64,000 bases of DNA from Vibrio sp. MEBiC08052 (GTDB taxonomy: Bacteria; Pseudomonadota; Gammaproteobacteria; Enterobacterales; Vibrionaceae), in assembly GCF_001506075.1 (NCBI RefSeq), contig NZ_KQ947475.1, positions 2,734,631-2,798,630 on the forward strand, given 5' to 3'. This document shows positions 18,531-27,666 of this stretch, in pieces (positions within the stretch are counted from its first letter, which is position 1; every line of letters begins with the position of its first letter). A model generated the notes under the pieces. The model saw nothing but the letters and a program-made list of their open reading frames with translations, had not been told where the DNA came from and did not search any database. The position numbers and the translations under genes are program-made.

Positions 18531-19451
18531 TTAACCTTTAATACCGCTGCTGGTGACGCCTTCGACAAAATATTTCTGTGACATAAAGAACACCAGAATT
18601 GAAGGAATGATAGCGATTGAAGCCATTGCCAGAATTTCGTTCCACCTCGCACCTTCCGTGACATCAATGGACATTTTCAACGCTAGGGCGATGGGGTACT
18701 TTTCAACGCTGGAGATGTAAATGAGCGGACCAAGGAAATCGTTTACCGACCACATAAACTGGAACAGTGCCACGGAGATAATTGCAGGACGAATGACCGG
18801 CACAACCACATGCCAGAGCACCTGAAAAGAGTTACACCCATCAATCATGGCGGCCTCTTCCATATCGGTCGGAACCCCGCGCAAAAACTGGATCAGCATG
18901 AAGACAAAGAATCCTTGTGTTGCAAATGCGAAAGGCAGATAGAGCGGTAAATAAGAGTCAAGCAATCCCATCTCACGAAACATCAAATATTGAGGGATCA
19001 ACAGGACCGATTGAGGCAGCAAAATAGTGGCGATCAGGGTTGCAAACCAAAACTTTTTCCATGGGATATCAAACCGGGCAAAGCCATAAGCGACAATCGT
19101 TGATGACACCACCGTGACGAAAACCTTCGGCAGCACATAGGCAAAGGTATTCAGGATATAATGACCGAACGTATATTCCGTCCCGGTCTTCCACCCATTG
19201 ATAAACCCATCCAGACTCCATTCACTCGGAATCAGATTCATCGACGAAAAGATTTCATGGTTTGGTTTCATTGCGGCAGAAAACATCCACAGCAACGGAT
19301 AGAGCATCATCACGCCGACAATGATCAGAATCGTATAACGAATCGCCGCATTGATTTTTTCACGACGAATGGTGCGATCATTCTCCACATAGCTATGATG
19401 TGCTTGATTACTTTGTTTCTGTTCGGCAGAAACACTCGCGACAGAAGCCAT
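18531..19451 (-). CDS. togN: Permease subunit TogN
   Basis: This is an inner-membrane subunit of the Tog importer. The 306 residues start with a polar cytoplasmic tail of about 35 residues, followed by about six membrane helices. The EAA loop that docks on TogA reads EEAAMIDGCNSFQVLWHVVVP (about residues 205-225). It starts two bases after the togM stop, showing tight coupling. The MalG-type order (second permease, before the ATPase) agrees with togMNAB. Confidence 0.93.
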   Translation of the reverse strand: MASVASVSAEQKQSNQAHHSYVENDRTIRREKINAAIRYTILIIVGVMMLYPLLWMFSAAMKPNHEIFSSMNLIPSEWSLDGFINGWKTGTEYTFGHYILNTFAYVLPKVFVTVVSSTIVAYGFARFDIPWKKFWFATLIATILLPQSVLLIPQYLMFREMGLLDSYLPLYLPFAFATQGFFVFMLIQFLRGVPTDMEEAAMIDGCNSFQVLWHVVVPVIRPAIISVALFQFMWSVNDFLGPLIYISSVEKYPIALALKMSIDVTEGARWNEILAMASIAIIPSILVFFMSQKYFVEGVTSSGIKG

Positions 19452-19453
19452 AA

Positions 19454-20338
19454 TTATTTACCCCCCTTATCACCTGAATAGAACACCCAGTACTTCGAAG
19501 AACGGAATGTGATGGATGTAAATATGGCTACGACAATAAACAGCGCCCATGCCAATGCACTCCCATACCCCATATCAAAAAACTTAAACGCGGTTTCGTA
19601 GATGTAGAGCGAGATCAGATAGGTTGACTTCATCGGCCCGCCACCGGTAATCACATACGGTGCGGTAAACTCCTGAAAAGCCTGAGTGGTTTGCATAATA
19701 AAGTTGAAGAAAATAACGGGTGTAATGAGCGGTACCGTGACCTTGATAAACATCTGCCATTTGCTGGCACCATCAATCAATGCCGCTTCATACTGAGACT
19801 GAGGGACATTTTGCAATGCCGCCAAAAAAATCACCATCGCTGACCCGAACTGCCAAGCACGCAATAATGTGATTGAAAACAGTGCAAAAGACGGCTCACC
19901 AAGCCAGTTCACAGCATCAATACCAACGAGGGCTAACATACCGTTTAATACCCCGTCGATGGCAAACAATGCCCGCCATAAAACCGCAATGGCAATACTA
20001 CTGCCAAGGATTGAAGGGATATAATATGCCGTTCTGAAAAATCGAATCCCCCGTAACTTAAAGTTCAAGATAAAGGCAATGAATAAGGCAAACGCCAACT
20101 TCACTGGAATGGTCAGGAACACATACAAGAATGTGACACTCATTGACTTCCAGAACAGGTCATCTTCCGTCAGCATATACCGATAGTTTTCAATACCGAC
20201 GTACTCTGGTGACGTCATCAGATCGTAATCGGTGAAACTCATCAGAAATGACGATACAAAGGGAAATGCAGTAAAAACCAATAGCCCGATAATATAAGGC
20301 GACAAGTAAGCAAGTCCCAGCTTACGACTTTCATACAT
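19454..20338 (-). CDS. togM: Permease subunit TogM
   Basis: This is the first permease subunit of the Tog importer and first gene of the togMNAB-pelW-MATE operon. The 294 residues have six predicted membrane helices and the EAA loop EAALIDGASKWQMFIKVTVP (about residues 185-205). A KdgR-type operator lies about 170 bases upstream in the promoter region shared with the divergent kdgM gene. Confidence 0.93.
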   Translation of the reverse strand: MYESRKLGLAYLSPYIIGLLVFTAFPFVSSFLMSFTDYDLMTSPEYVGIENYRYMLTEDDLFWKSMSVTFLYVFLTIPVKLAFALFIAFILNFKLRGIRFFRTAYYIPSILGSSIAIAVLWRALFAIDGVLNGMLALVGIDAVNWLGEPSFALFSITLLRAWQFGSAMVIFLAALQNVPQSQYEAALIDGASKWQMFIKVTVPLITPVIFFNFIMQTTQAFQEFTAPYVITGGGPMKSTYLISLYIYETAFKFFDMGYGSALAWALFIVVAIFTSITFRSSKYWVFYSGDKGGK

Positions 20339-20507
20339 ATTGCTCTCGTCCTCTGAAAAAAAAAATCAACAGTGGCCGAATGGTCGATTCGGGTGAACGT
20401 CTCATTCGGAATCGTTATTTCTATTAAACTGAATCCCACCTGAACTACCAGCGAATAACCTCATATTTGTGATCTTGAATGTCATTTTTATATTAAAAAA
20501 TAAAAAA

Positions 20508-20526
20508 TATGAAATATAGTTTCATT
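20508..20526. promoter_or_regulatory. KdgR operator before togM
   Basis: TATGAAATATAGTTTCATT agrees at 17 of 19 positions with the KdgR pattern and has a clean TGAAA/TTTCA dyad (20510-20514 and 20520-20524). Confidence 0.8.
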
Positions 20527-20917
20527 TTTATATTTTAAAAATAAACACTAGATTAATCTTCTCCTGCAGTATACATATGCTGCGCATTGGATATTAAATC
20601 AAGCCAATATGAATTAAAAAACACGCATAGACGACGATTGAAATCAAATAGATCCTCAATACATCTCCAATATCACACATCAGTTCAAAAGCAATAAAAA
20701 TAAATATTATCAATCATATAAAATCATCAATATTAAAAATCATGTCATCCCATCTTTTCATGAACACGAAGTCACAAAGAAGAATCCCACAAACACTAAA
20801 GAGATCACGTTTATTGATACATTTATATTAAAACATCGCTTCACAGATCACGTTATTCATACCAAACAGTTCAAAGAGTTCAAAATCAGATCTAAATTGA
20901 ACCACGAGAATACAAAT

Positions 20918-20936
20918 AACAAAACGGTGTTTCAAT
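20918..20936. promoter_or_regulatory. KdgR operator abutting the kdgM start codon
   Basis: AACAAAACGGTGTTTCAAT agrees at 17 of 19 positions with the KdgR pattern and ends one base before the kdgM ATG. It takes the place where a Shine-Dalgarno sequence is expected, and none is evident there. Confidence 0.6.
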
Positions 20937-21650
20937 ATGAAAAATAAATTAATTACCTCTGCTCTACTCCTTGGTTTAACCGCTGGCGCTGCTCATGCGA
21001 CTTCACTTAACGTTCGCCATGAATTTATTCCTGAGGAGGGTAACAGTGCAGCACGTCATCGCGATCGACTAGTGATTTCACATCTGTTTGATAATGGCAT
21101 TGGTATCAGCGAAGAAGTGAAATGGGGCTACGAAAAAGACAGTGTCAATTTCGGTGAGATGAAGAGTGCCGGCCACGAAACAAAGATCGGTTACAACTAC
21201 ACCATCAATGCGGACTTTAAAATTCAACCTGCCTATGCACTCGACTCATCTTCAAGTGCGATCGTACATAAGTTTGATCTGAAAGGGGTCTATAAAATCA
21301 GTGACAGCTGGAATGCCTCCCTGCGCTATCGTTACGGGATGAAAGTACCGTCCAACGACTCACCGAATTCACATTACAGTCAGGTCAACTTTGTAACGGC
21401 ATATAAATTCGAGCAATACCAAGTGGGGATCGACTTCGAAGGTAAGTTCGAACAATCGGCCTCCAGTGGCTATGACGGTGATAACAATTACCTGAATCTG
21501 GTCAACTTGTTCGCTGAATATCAAGGCTGGGACAATGGCTGGCGTCCGTTTGCCGAATTCGGACTGACATCTCAAGATACAAACAAGAGCACGACAGGCA
21601 AAGATCAATACGTTCCACGCTACCGTGTGGGTTTGAAATACAATTTCTAA
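20937..21650 (+). CDS. kdgM: Oligogalacturonate-specific porin KdgM
   Basis: KdgM is a small monomeric outer-membrane beta-barrel that admits acidic oligogalacturonides. The 237 residues start with a signal peptide (MKNKLITSALLLGLTAGAAHA), then SLNVRHEFIPEEG, typical of the family's first strand, followed by alternating amphipathic strands, and end YRVGLKYNF with the terminal Phe needed for barrel assembly. It is transcribed divergently from the tog operon and upstream of the PelX-like lyase. The start has a KdgR box but no clear ribosome binding site. Confidence 0.92.
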   Translation: MKNKLITSALLLGLTAGAAHATSLNVRHEFIPEEGNSAARHRDRLVISHLFDNGIGISEEVKWGYEKDSVNFGEMKSAGHETKIGYNYTINADFKIQPAYALDSSSSAIVHKFDLKGVYKISDSWNASLRYRYGMKVPSNDSPNSHYSQVNFVTAYKFEQYQVGIDFEGKFEQSASSGYDGDNNYLNLVNLFAEYQGWDNGWRPFAEFGLTSQDTNKSTTGKDQYVPRYRVGLKYNF

Positions 21651-21678
21651 CTTGCTGATTTTGATCATTGGTCATTCA

Positions 21679-21758
21679 GGCAGATATCGAATCACCACTG
21701 CACTAGGGATGCGACCGCCCAACGACAGGGACCTCGCCGCATTTGATCGATATCTGCC
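21679..21758. repeat. Long-spaced inverted repeat between kdgM and pelX
   Basis: GGCAGATATCGA (21679-21690) is perfectly complementary to TCGATATCTGCC (21747-21758), with 56 bases between. No T run follows. The region 21651-21958 otherwise holds short degenerate direct repeats (CACATAGTTT-like and CAAAACAATAG-like, 21803-21860) and no gene. Confidence 0.6.
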
Positions 21759-21958
21759 CCCAAAAGTGGCTCTTCGGCATCGTGACACAGCCCCGATCGC
21801 TTCAAAACACATAGTTTCAAAGCACATAGTTTTTCAAAACAATAGTCTCAAAACAATAGCTCCAGAACTCATGAATCGGACTGTTATATGGGGACATGTG
21901 AAGATGTCACACGGCTTCGAATTCAGCCTTTTTCTTTTTCAATACGAGGTTCACCATA

Positions 21959-24187
21959 ATGAAACTGCACAGAACGACATTACTGATGACGTCGATTTTG
22001 TCTTTATCTGCCTGCTCACAATACAGCGCCCTCCCCGCGCCTCAGGATTTAACCTGGCAGGCGATCACCTTCGGCCAGTCAACCGATCTGAATTTTGCTT
22101 CGACGATTTTACCGGAAAAAGTCGGACTCAATGCTGTCACCTTCAATGGTCAGCCGGTGCAACCGGGGGCGCTGCTCAACACCTTTACCATAGAAAGTCG
22201 TGGCGGCAAACTGGCGAATTCACATGAAGGCGTGACGTACTACTACACCAAGCTCCCTGCCAATGCGAACTTCACCTTATCAGCCGACATGACACTCAAC
22301 CAACTGGGTCCGGAAACAGGCTCAACCCCGAATCGTCAGGAAGGCGCAGGCATCATGGTCCGTGATATTCTGGGCTCTCCGCGTTTAGATCCTCAGCCTC
22401 CCGGTGCAGAAGAATTCCCCGCAGCATCCAATATGGTGATGCATGTGCTGCGCGCTAATAAAAAGAAAAATAACGGGCTGATCAATGTGAACGCTACCTA
22501 CCGGGAAGGAGTTTACCAACCTTGGGGAACCAAGGGCAATCGCATTGTCCGGGATGAATTTATCAAGGGTGTTCCCTATGGAAACAACATCACTTACCAG
22601 ATGTCACTGAGCCGGACCGACGCAGGCTATAGCGTGACCTATCATTATGGTGATATCAGCGAAAGCCATCCCATCAAAGGCGCCAATACCAATATCATCG
22701 CCATGCAGGATCCCAAGTATCAATATGTGGGTTTCTTTGCTTCGCGTAATGCCAAAGTTACCATCAGCAATGCGCACCTGACTGTTGAATCCGGTACGCT
22801 GACCAATGCTCCGACCTATCACCCTCAACCTACATCACTGGTACTACAGCCAGCATCTCCCGAGCAATCTGCCACAGCTGATTATCTGTTTCAGTCACGC
22901 GCCAGTAACACCGGTGCATTTACCCTCTATCAAGACGGTAAGTTACTGGTTAAAAATCAACAAGTTTCTGCGGGTCAACTGTTCAGCGTAAAAACCCATC
23001 TAGAAACCCCAAAAACGCTATTTTCGCTCCACTTTACACCGACAGAAGGTGCTGACCGATCTCCCAGACAGTACCAGCAAACCGTCACCCAAGTTGCGCT
23101 CAAAGATCCAATGCATTTACGTGTCAATCCTAACGGTGATCATGGCCGACTCACCCTCAAAAATGCCATTCGACTGCTCCCTCCGGGTGGGACCATCACG
23201 CTAGAAGATGGCGAATATGGTGCACTGCTCATTCCACTGACAGCCAGTGGGCAAGCGAACCAGGTCAAAACCCTGAAAGCCGGGGGAGATCATGTTCGTT
23301 TTACGGGTGACATCACCCATCAAGCAAACTACTGGTATGTTTCTCATCTTGAAGTCGCAGGGGCGCGTTATATTGTCCATGGCAGTCACAACACATTTGA
23401 GCGCATCATCACGCATGATGCATCAGATACCGGTTTTCAAATTACCTCACCGGCCAAATCTCCTCGCGCATTTTGGGCAAGTCATAACCTTGTGCGGGAT
23501 AGTCAGAGCTATAACAACATGGATCCATCCCAGATCAATGCTGACGGTTTCGCTGCGAAGATGCGCATCGGAGATGGCAATACCTTTATCCGCTGTATCT
23601 CTCACCACAACATCGATGATGGCTGGGATCTGTTCAATAAAGTGGAAGATGGCCCCAATGGCGTCGTGACCATTATCGATTCCATTTCTTATAAAAATGG
23701 TCAGACTCTACAGGTCAAAGCCAGAGGCGGGAGCCGAGGGAATGGGTTTAAACTTGGCGGAGAAGGGCTGCCTGTCGCACATATCATTAAGAATAACCTC
23801 GCTTATCAAAACAATATGGACGGCTTTACCGATAATTTTAATCCGGGTCGCCTAACCCTTGAAAACAATGTCGCCATTGATAACAAGCGCTTCAACTTCC
23901 TGATCAGAAAGAGCCCTTACACGGATACTCAGAAGCAAGGCACATTCATCGGTAATCGGTCTTATCGCTTCTATTCTGCCAGCCCATACGATGATGTCGT
24001 CAATGCAGAAACGCGTCGGGACAATACGCTGATTGTTGAGGGGCAATCTACTGATGCTCAGGGAGAACATCCTTCTGCTGAGACGTTAACTAAACTGAAA
24101 CAGGCTGCCAAAATTTCATCGCAGGCACCAATCCCCGGTCAAACGGCCGTACAAAACATCCGAGTATGGTTAAATCAGCACCCCTAA
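21959..24187 (+). CDS. pelX: PL9 exopolygalacturonate lyase, PelX-like lipoprotein
   Basis: PelX removes unsaturated dimers from polygalacturonate ends. The 742-residue protein resembles Dickeya PelX along its length as I recall that sequence (for example FGQSTDLNFASTILPEKVG, GAGIMVRDILGSPR and FFASRNAKVTISNA). Residues 1-19 form a lipoprotein signal with lipobox LSAC, an N-terminal domain covers about 20-280, a linker/beta domain about 285-375, and the PL9 right-handed parallel beta-helix about 385-740 with DADGFAAKM-like ADGFAAKMRIGDGN, DDGWDLFNK and GNGFKLGGEG. The last three carry the Ca2+/catalytic region. The lipobox suggests membrane anchoring, unlike a soluble periplasmic enzyme. Confidence 0.9.
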   Translation: MKLHRTTLLMTSILSLSACSQYSALPAPQDLTWQAITFGQSTDLNFASTILPEKVGLNAVTFNGQPVQPGALLNTFTIESRGGKLANSHEGVTYYYTKLPANANFTLSADMTLNQLGPETGSTPNRQEGAGIMVRDILGSPRLDPQPPGAEEFPAASNMVMHVLRANKKKNNGLINVNATYREGVYQPWGTKGNRIVRDEFIKGVPYGNNITYQMSLSRTDAGYSVTYHYGDISESHPIKGANTNIIAMQDPKYQYVGFFASRNAKVTISNAHLTVESGTLTNAPTYHPQPTSLVLQPASPEQSATADYLFQSRASNTGAFTLYQDGKLLVKNQQVSAGQLFSVKTHLETPKTLFSLHFTPTEGADRSPRQYQQTVTQVALKDPMHLRVNPNGDHGRLTLKNAIRLLPPGGTITLEDGEYGALLIPLTASGQANQVKTLKAGGDHVRFTGDITHQANYWYVSHLEVAGARYIVHGSHNTFERIITHDASDTGFQITSPAKSPRAFWASHNLVRDSQSYNNMDPSQINADGFAAKMRIGDGNTFIRCISHHNIDDGWDLFNKVEDGPNGVVTIIDSISYKNGQTLQVKARGGSRGNGFKLGGEGLPVAHIIKNNLAYQNNMDGFTDNFNPGRLTLENNVAIDNKRFNFLIRKSPYTDTQKQGTFIGNRSYRFYSASPYDDVVNAETRRDNTLIVEGQSTDAQGEHPSAETLTKLKQAAKISSQAPIPGQTAVQNIRVWLNQHP

Positions 24188-24214
24188 CCACCTCTTGCCC
24201 ACTTTGATGTGACT

Positions 24215-24241
24215 TGTCAGGTTTCACCCAGAAACCTGACA
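24215..24241 (+). terminator. Probable terminator after pelX
   Basis: There is an 11-bp perfect stem with a 5-base loop, followed by ATTCCTC. The T tract is weak, so termination may be incomplete. Confidence 0.6.
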
Positions 24242-24461
24242 TTCCTCGCAAATAAGTTAATATAAACATCTGATTTATATGGATTCCAATTCCATCCCCG
24301 CCAAGGTGATCTACACTCATTCAATCATGACTCATGAGCAAGCGCTTTGCCTCTCCGGTGATTAATCTCTTCTCCAGTTGTGCAATCTTGCTGACTCAAT
24401 GCTCGTCAGCAAGATCGTTCTTAATCACGACACACATCACACTTAATTATAAAAAAACAAA

Positions 24462-24480
24462 AATGAACCGTCGTTTTGAT
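24462..24480. promoter_or_regulatory. KdgR-like operator before the SSS symporter
   Basis: AATGAACCGTCGTTTTGAT agrees at about 16 of 19 positions with the KdgR pattern and lies 69 bases before the symporter start. Confidence 0.6.
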
Positions 24481-24549
24481 ATTAATCACACACCTTTTTA
24501 TTTTTTTGTTTAAAAATAGACTTATCAAATACTCATAAAGGAATAAGCA

Positions 24550-26319
24550 ATGCAATATGATTATCTTGTGATTGCAGGTTACTTCATACTGATGATCGCG
24601 ATCAGTCTACTATTTAAAAAAATGGCGAGCGCCAGTACCAGTGACTACTTCAGAGGTGGCGGTAAAATGCTGTGGTGGATGGTGGGTGCAACTGCATTTA
24701 TGACTCAGTTTTCTGCTTGGACGTTTACCGGCGCTGCCGGTAAGGCATTTAACGATGGGTTCGCAGTGCTTGCTGTTTTCATCGGTAACATGGTCGCTTA
24801 TGTTTTTGCCCACTTCTATTTTGCCCGCCGTTTTCGCCAAATGCGTGTTGATACACCAACCGAAGGCATCAGACGCCGTTTCGGTAATGGGAACGAGCAG
24901 TTCTTTACGTGGGTGATTATTCCGTTAAGTGTCATTAATGCCGGGGTGTGGTTGAACGGACTTGGCGTTTTCGCATCAGCGGTCTTTAATGCCGATATTA
25001 TTACCACAATTTATGTCACTGGCGCTGCGGTTCTGATCATTTCACTGCTGAGTGGTGCCTGGGGGGTAGTCGCATCAGACTTTATTCAGACACTGGTCGT
25101 TGCCGTGGTTTCTGTGGCCTGTGCCGCAGTTGCCCTGTACTTCGTCGGTGGTCCGGGAGAAATTATCCGCGAATTCCCCGGCGGGTTTGTTTCTGGCCCG
25201 GATATGAATTATCCGCTACTGTTGGTTTGTACTTTTATCTTCTTCATCGTTAAACAGCTACAAAGTATCAATAACATGCAGGAGTCATATCGTTTCCTCA
25301 ATGCCAAAGATTCACGGAATGCGAGTAAAGCCGCATTAATGGCGTTAATCATGATGATGGTCGGTGCTGTGATTTGGTTTATTCCCCCTTGGGCATCAGC
25401 CATTCTTTATCCTGATGCAGCCAAAGCCTATCCAGAACTTGGTGCCAAAGCCAGAGACGCCGTATATTTAGTCTTTGCCAGAGAAACCATGCCGTTAGGT
25501 ACCGTCGGACTGCTCATGGCCGGTCTTTTCGCTGCCACCATGTCATCGATGGATTCCGCACTGAACCGAAACTCAGGGATCTTCGTCCGTAGTTTCTACT
25601 CCAACATTGTCCGTCGTGGTCAAGCGAATGACAAAGAGCTGCTACGCGTCGGTCAACTGGCCTGTCTGGTCAATGGTATTCTGGTTATTCTAATGGCTCA
25701 ATTCTTTAACTCACTGAAAAGCTTGAGCCTGTTTGACCTGATGATGCAGGTTGCGACCTTATTGCAATCCCCGATTCTGGTGCCATTATTCCTTGGTATC
25801 TTAATTCGTAAAACACCGAAATGGGCGCCTTGGGCAACGGTTGTGGTCGGTATGTTGGTGTCTTTACTGGTTGTGAAGGTACTCACGCCACAATTTGTCG
25901 CGGGTTGGTTTGGTATTGAGACGCTGACAGGAAGAGAAGCCAGTGAAATGCGGACCATGATTACTATCGCTGCGCATCTGTTCTTAACGGCTGGGTTCTT
26001 CTGTCTGACCACTCTCTTTTACCAAGAGTCTCATGACATCTATAAAGTCGAAACAGACAAATTCTTTGTTGATGTGGAAAGAGAATGTGTGGTCACCGAT
26101 AAAGATCAGGATCAATTTGACCGGATGCAGCGTGCCAAACTAGGAACATTAGTCATCTATATGGCTTGTGGTCTGACGCTGATGATTCTTATCCCGAACC
26201 CACTTTGGGGACGACTGATGTTTCTTGCCTGTGCCGCAGTCATTTTCATCATCGGTTTTGCATTGAAAAAAAGTGCCCGGGTAGAAGAGCTTCAGGGAAA
26301 AGCAGTTCCCATTCGTTAA
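24550..26319 (+). CDS. Sodium:solute symporter (SSS family), probable uronate/oligouronate transporter
   Basis: This 589-residue inner-membrane protein has about 14 predicted helices and belongs to the SSS/SLC5 family. YFRGGGKMLWWMVGATAFMTQFSAWTF near the N-terminus and GLLMAGLFAATMSSMDSALNRNSG in the middle carry the Ser/Thr Na+-site and helix 8 pattern. A hydrophilic insert (about 500-530) lies before the last helices. It stands between a KdgR-like box and ogl and is very probably cotranscribed with ogl, so an unsaturated monomer, dimer or galacturonate substrate is likely. This is inference: related SSS proteins carry many sugars. Confidence 0.85.
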   Translation: MQYDYLVIAGYFILMIAISLLFKKMASASTSDYFRGGGKMLWWMVGATAFMTQFSAWTFTGAAGKAFNDGFAVLAVFIGNMVAYVFAHFYFARRFRQMRVDTPTEGIRRRFGNGNEQFFTWVIIPLSVINAGVWLNGLGVFASAVFNADIITTIYVTGAAVLIISLLSGAWGVVASDFIQTLVVAVVSVACAAVALYFVGGPGEIIREFPGGFVSGPDMNYPLLLVCTFIFFIVKQLQSINNMQESYRFLNAKDSRNASKAALMALIMMMVGAVIWFIPPWASAILYPDAAKAYPELGAKARDAVYLVFARETMPLGTVGLLMAGLFAATMSSMDSALNRNSGIFVRSFYSNIVRRGQANDKELLRVGQLACLVNGILVILMAQFFNSLKSLSLFDLMMQVATLLQSPILVPLFLGILIRKTPKWAPWATVVVGMLVSLLVVKVLTPQFVAGWFGIETLTGREASEMRTMITIAAHLFLTAGFFCLTTLFYQESHDIYKVETDKFFVDVERECVVTDKDQDQFDRMQRAKLGTLVIYMACGLTLMILIPNPLWGRLMFLACAAVIFIIGFALKKSARVEELQGKAVPIR

Positions 26320-26402
26320 CTCAAGCTCGTGAGCTCAGGCTCGTTCAATCAATATGATAAGGGCTGCCGACAGTGGCAGCCTGACATAACAGGAGAACAT
26401 TC

Positions 26403-27566
26403 ATGGCCAAAGGTGATGTAATCAACCTTGATTTTGGAAGCTTCATCGATTCAGATACTCAAGTCAAGGTGACACGACTGACACCCAAGAATGTGATATG
26501 CCATCGCAACTATTTTTATCAGAAATGCTTTACCCAAGACGGACAAAAATTGTTATTTGCCGGAGATTTCGACACCAATAGAAATTACTATTTACTCGAC
26601 CTCACCACACAGCAGGCAACACAATTGACGGAGGGCCGCGGAGATAACACGTTTGGCGGGTTTATTTCATCCGATGACCAGAGTTTCTTCTATGTCAAAA
26701 ATGAACGCAACTTGATGAAGGTTGATTTCAAGACTCTAGAAGAAACTCAGATTTACACCGTCGATGAGGCGTGGAAAGGTTACGGCACCTGGGTTGCCAA
26801 CTCATCCTGTACCAAACTGGTCGGGATTGAAATCCACAAAGATAGCTGGCAACCGCTTACATCATGGGAGAAGTTTGCTGAGTTTTATCATACCAACCCA
26901 ACCTGCCGACTCATTCAAGTCGATATTGCGACTGGCGATGTCAAAGTTATTCATCAAGAAGATGCTTGGCTGGGCCACCCGATTTATCGTCCATTTGATG
27001 ATCAGACCATCGGATTCTGTCATGAAGGGCCTCATGATCTCGTCGATGCCAGAATGTGGCTGGTCGATGGGGATGGCAATCACGTTCGCAAAGTCAAATC
27101 CCATGCTCCGGGAGAATCCTGTACTCATGAATTCTGGATTCCGGACGGGAGTGCCATGGCGTACGTTTCTTACCTGAAAGGACAAACCGAACGGGTCATC
27201 TGTCGTGTCGATCCTCAAACATTAACAAATGAAGTGGTGATGGAAATGCCACCGTGTTCCCATTTGATGAGTAACTTTGATGGCTCGCTGATGGTCGGTG
27301 ACGGATGTGACACGCCACCTGATGTCAACGACACCGATAGCTACAACATCGAGAATGATCCATTTCTCTATATTCTCAATACACACAAGAAAACGTTTGC
27401 CCGGTTAGCAAAACACAGTACATCCTGGCAAGTGCTCGATGGTGATCGCCAAATCACTCATCCCCATCCTTCATTTACACCCAATGATCAGGGGGTGTTA
27501 TTTACCAGTGACTTTGAAGGTGTACCGGCAGTGTATATTGCTGATCTCCCCAACGAACTAAAGTAG
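26403..27566 (+). CDS. ogl: Oligogalacturonate lyase (PL22)
   Basis: Ogl is the cytoplasmic lyase that cleaves unsaturated digalacturonate to two unsaturated monomers. The 387-residue beta-propeller matches the Dickeya/Yersinia enzyme closely as I recall it: VICHRNYFYQKCFT, DNTFGGF, WLGHPIYRPFDD, CHEGPHDLVDARMW, ESCTHEFW and THPHPSFTPND. The His residues in CHEGP, CTHEF and THPHP are Mn2+ ligands or catalytic. A GGAG ribosome binding site precedes the ATG. It lies 83 bases after the symporter gene and ends in a strong hairpin. Confidence 0.95.
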   Translation: MAKGDVINLDFGSFIDSDTQVKVTRLTPKNVICHRNYFYQKCFTQDGQKLLFAGDFDTNRNYYLLDLTTQQATQLTEGRGDNTFGGFISSDDQSFFYVKNERNLMKVDFKTLEETQIYTVDEAWKGYGTWVANSSCTKLVGIEIHKDSWQPLTSWEKFAEFYHTNPTCRLIQVDIATGDVKVIHQEDAWLGHPIYRPFDDQTIGFCHEGPHDLVDARMWLVDGDGNHVRKVKSHAPGESCTHEFWIPDGSAMAYVSYLKGQTERVICRVDPQTLTNEVVMEMPPCSHLMSNFDGSLMVGDGCDTPPDVNDTDSYNIENDPFLYILNTHKKTFARLAKHSTSWQVLDGDRQITHPHPSFTPNDQGVLFTSDFEGVPAVYIADLPNELK

Positions 27567-27578
27567 TACTTGTTTTTC

Positions 27579-27599
27579 AGAGAGGCGCAACGCCTCTCT
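27579..27599 (+). terminator. Terminator after ogl
   Basis: A perfect 9-bp stem AGAGAGGCG/CGCCTCTCT with a 3-base loop lies 12 bases past the ogl stop. The T-rich side (TTTTT) is upstream, so it may work better on the opposite strand. Confidence 0.65.
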
Positions 27600-27614
27600 T
27601 ACCATCATACGCAC

Positions 27615-27666
27615 AGAGCGCTCAAACGCTTCAACTTCCCCCAATTCGAAGCGTTTGTTGCGCTCT
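27615..27666. repeat. Large imperfect hairpin between ogl and mutS
   Basis: AGAGCG-CT-CAAACGCTTC pairs with GAAGCGTTTG-TT-GCGCTCT around a 15-base loop: a 10-bp and a 6-bp stem broken by a 2-base mismatch. No T tract follows on either strand. Confidence 0.6.

Larger units (their letters stand above)
20339..20936. promoter_or_regulatory. Divergent AT-rich regulatory region between togM and kdgM
   Basis: These 598 bases contain no credible gene. They are strongly AT-rich, with runs of ATCAAT-like and AAAAT sequence, and hold two KdgR-type palindromes, one for each direction. A sequence near 20466 (TTTGTGATCTTGAATGTCAT) is reminiscent of a CRP half-site but does not match the full CRP dyad. Confidence 0.6.
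24188..24549. other. Intergenic region with two perfect hairpins and a KdgR-like box
   Basis: There is no gene here. Hairpin 1 (24215-24241, TGTCAGGTTTC/GAAACCTGACA) is the likely pelX terminator. Hairpin 2 (24385-24415, ATCTTGCTGAC/GTCAGCAAGAT) has an 11-bp perfect stem without a clear T run. The KdgR-like box at 24462-24480 follows. Confidence 0.7.

Noticed and set aside
21679..21758. Possible integron attC site
   Set aside because: The inverted repeat lacks the attC core sites and no integrase or cassette structure is near.
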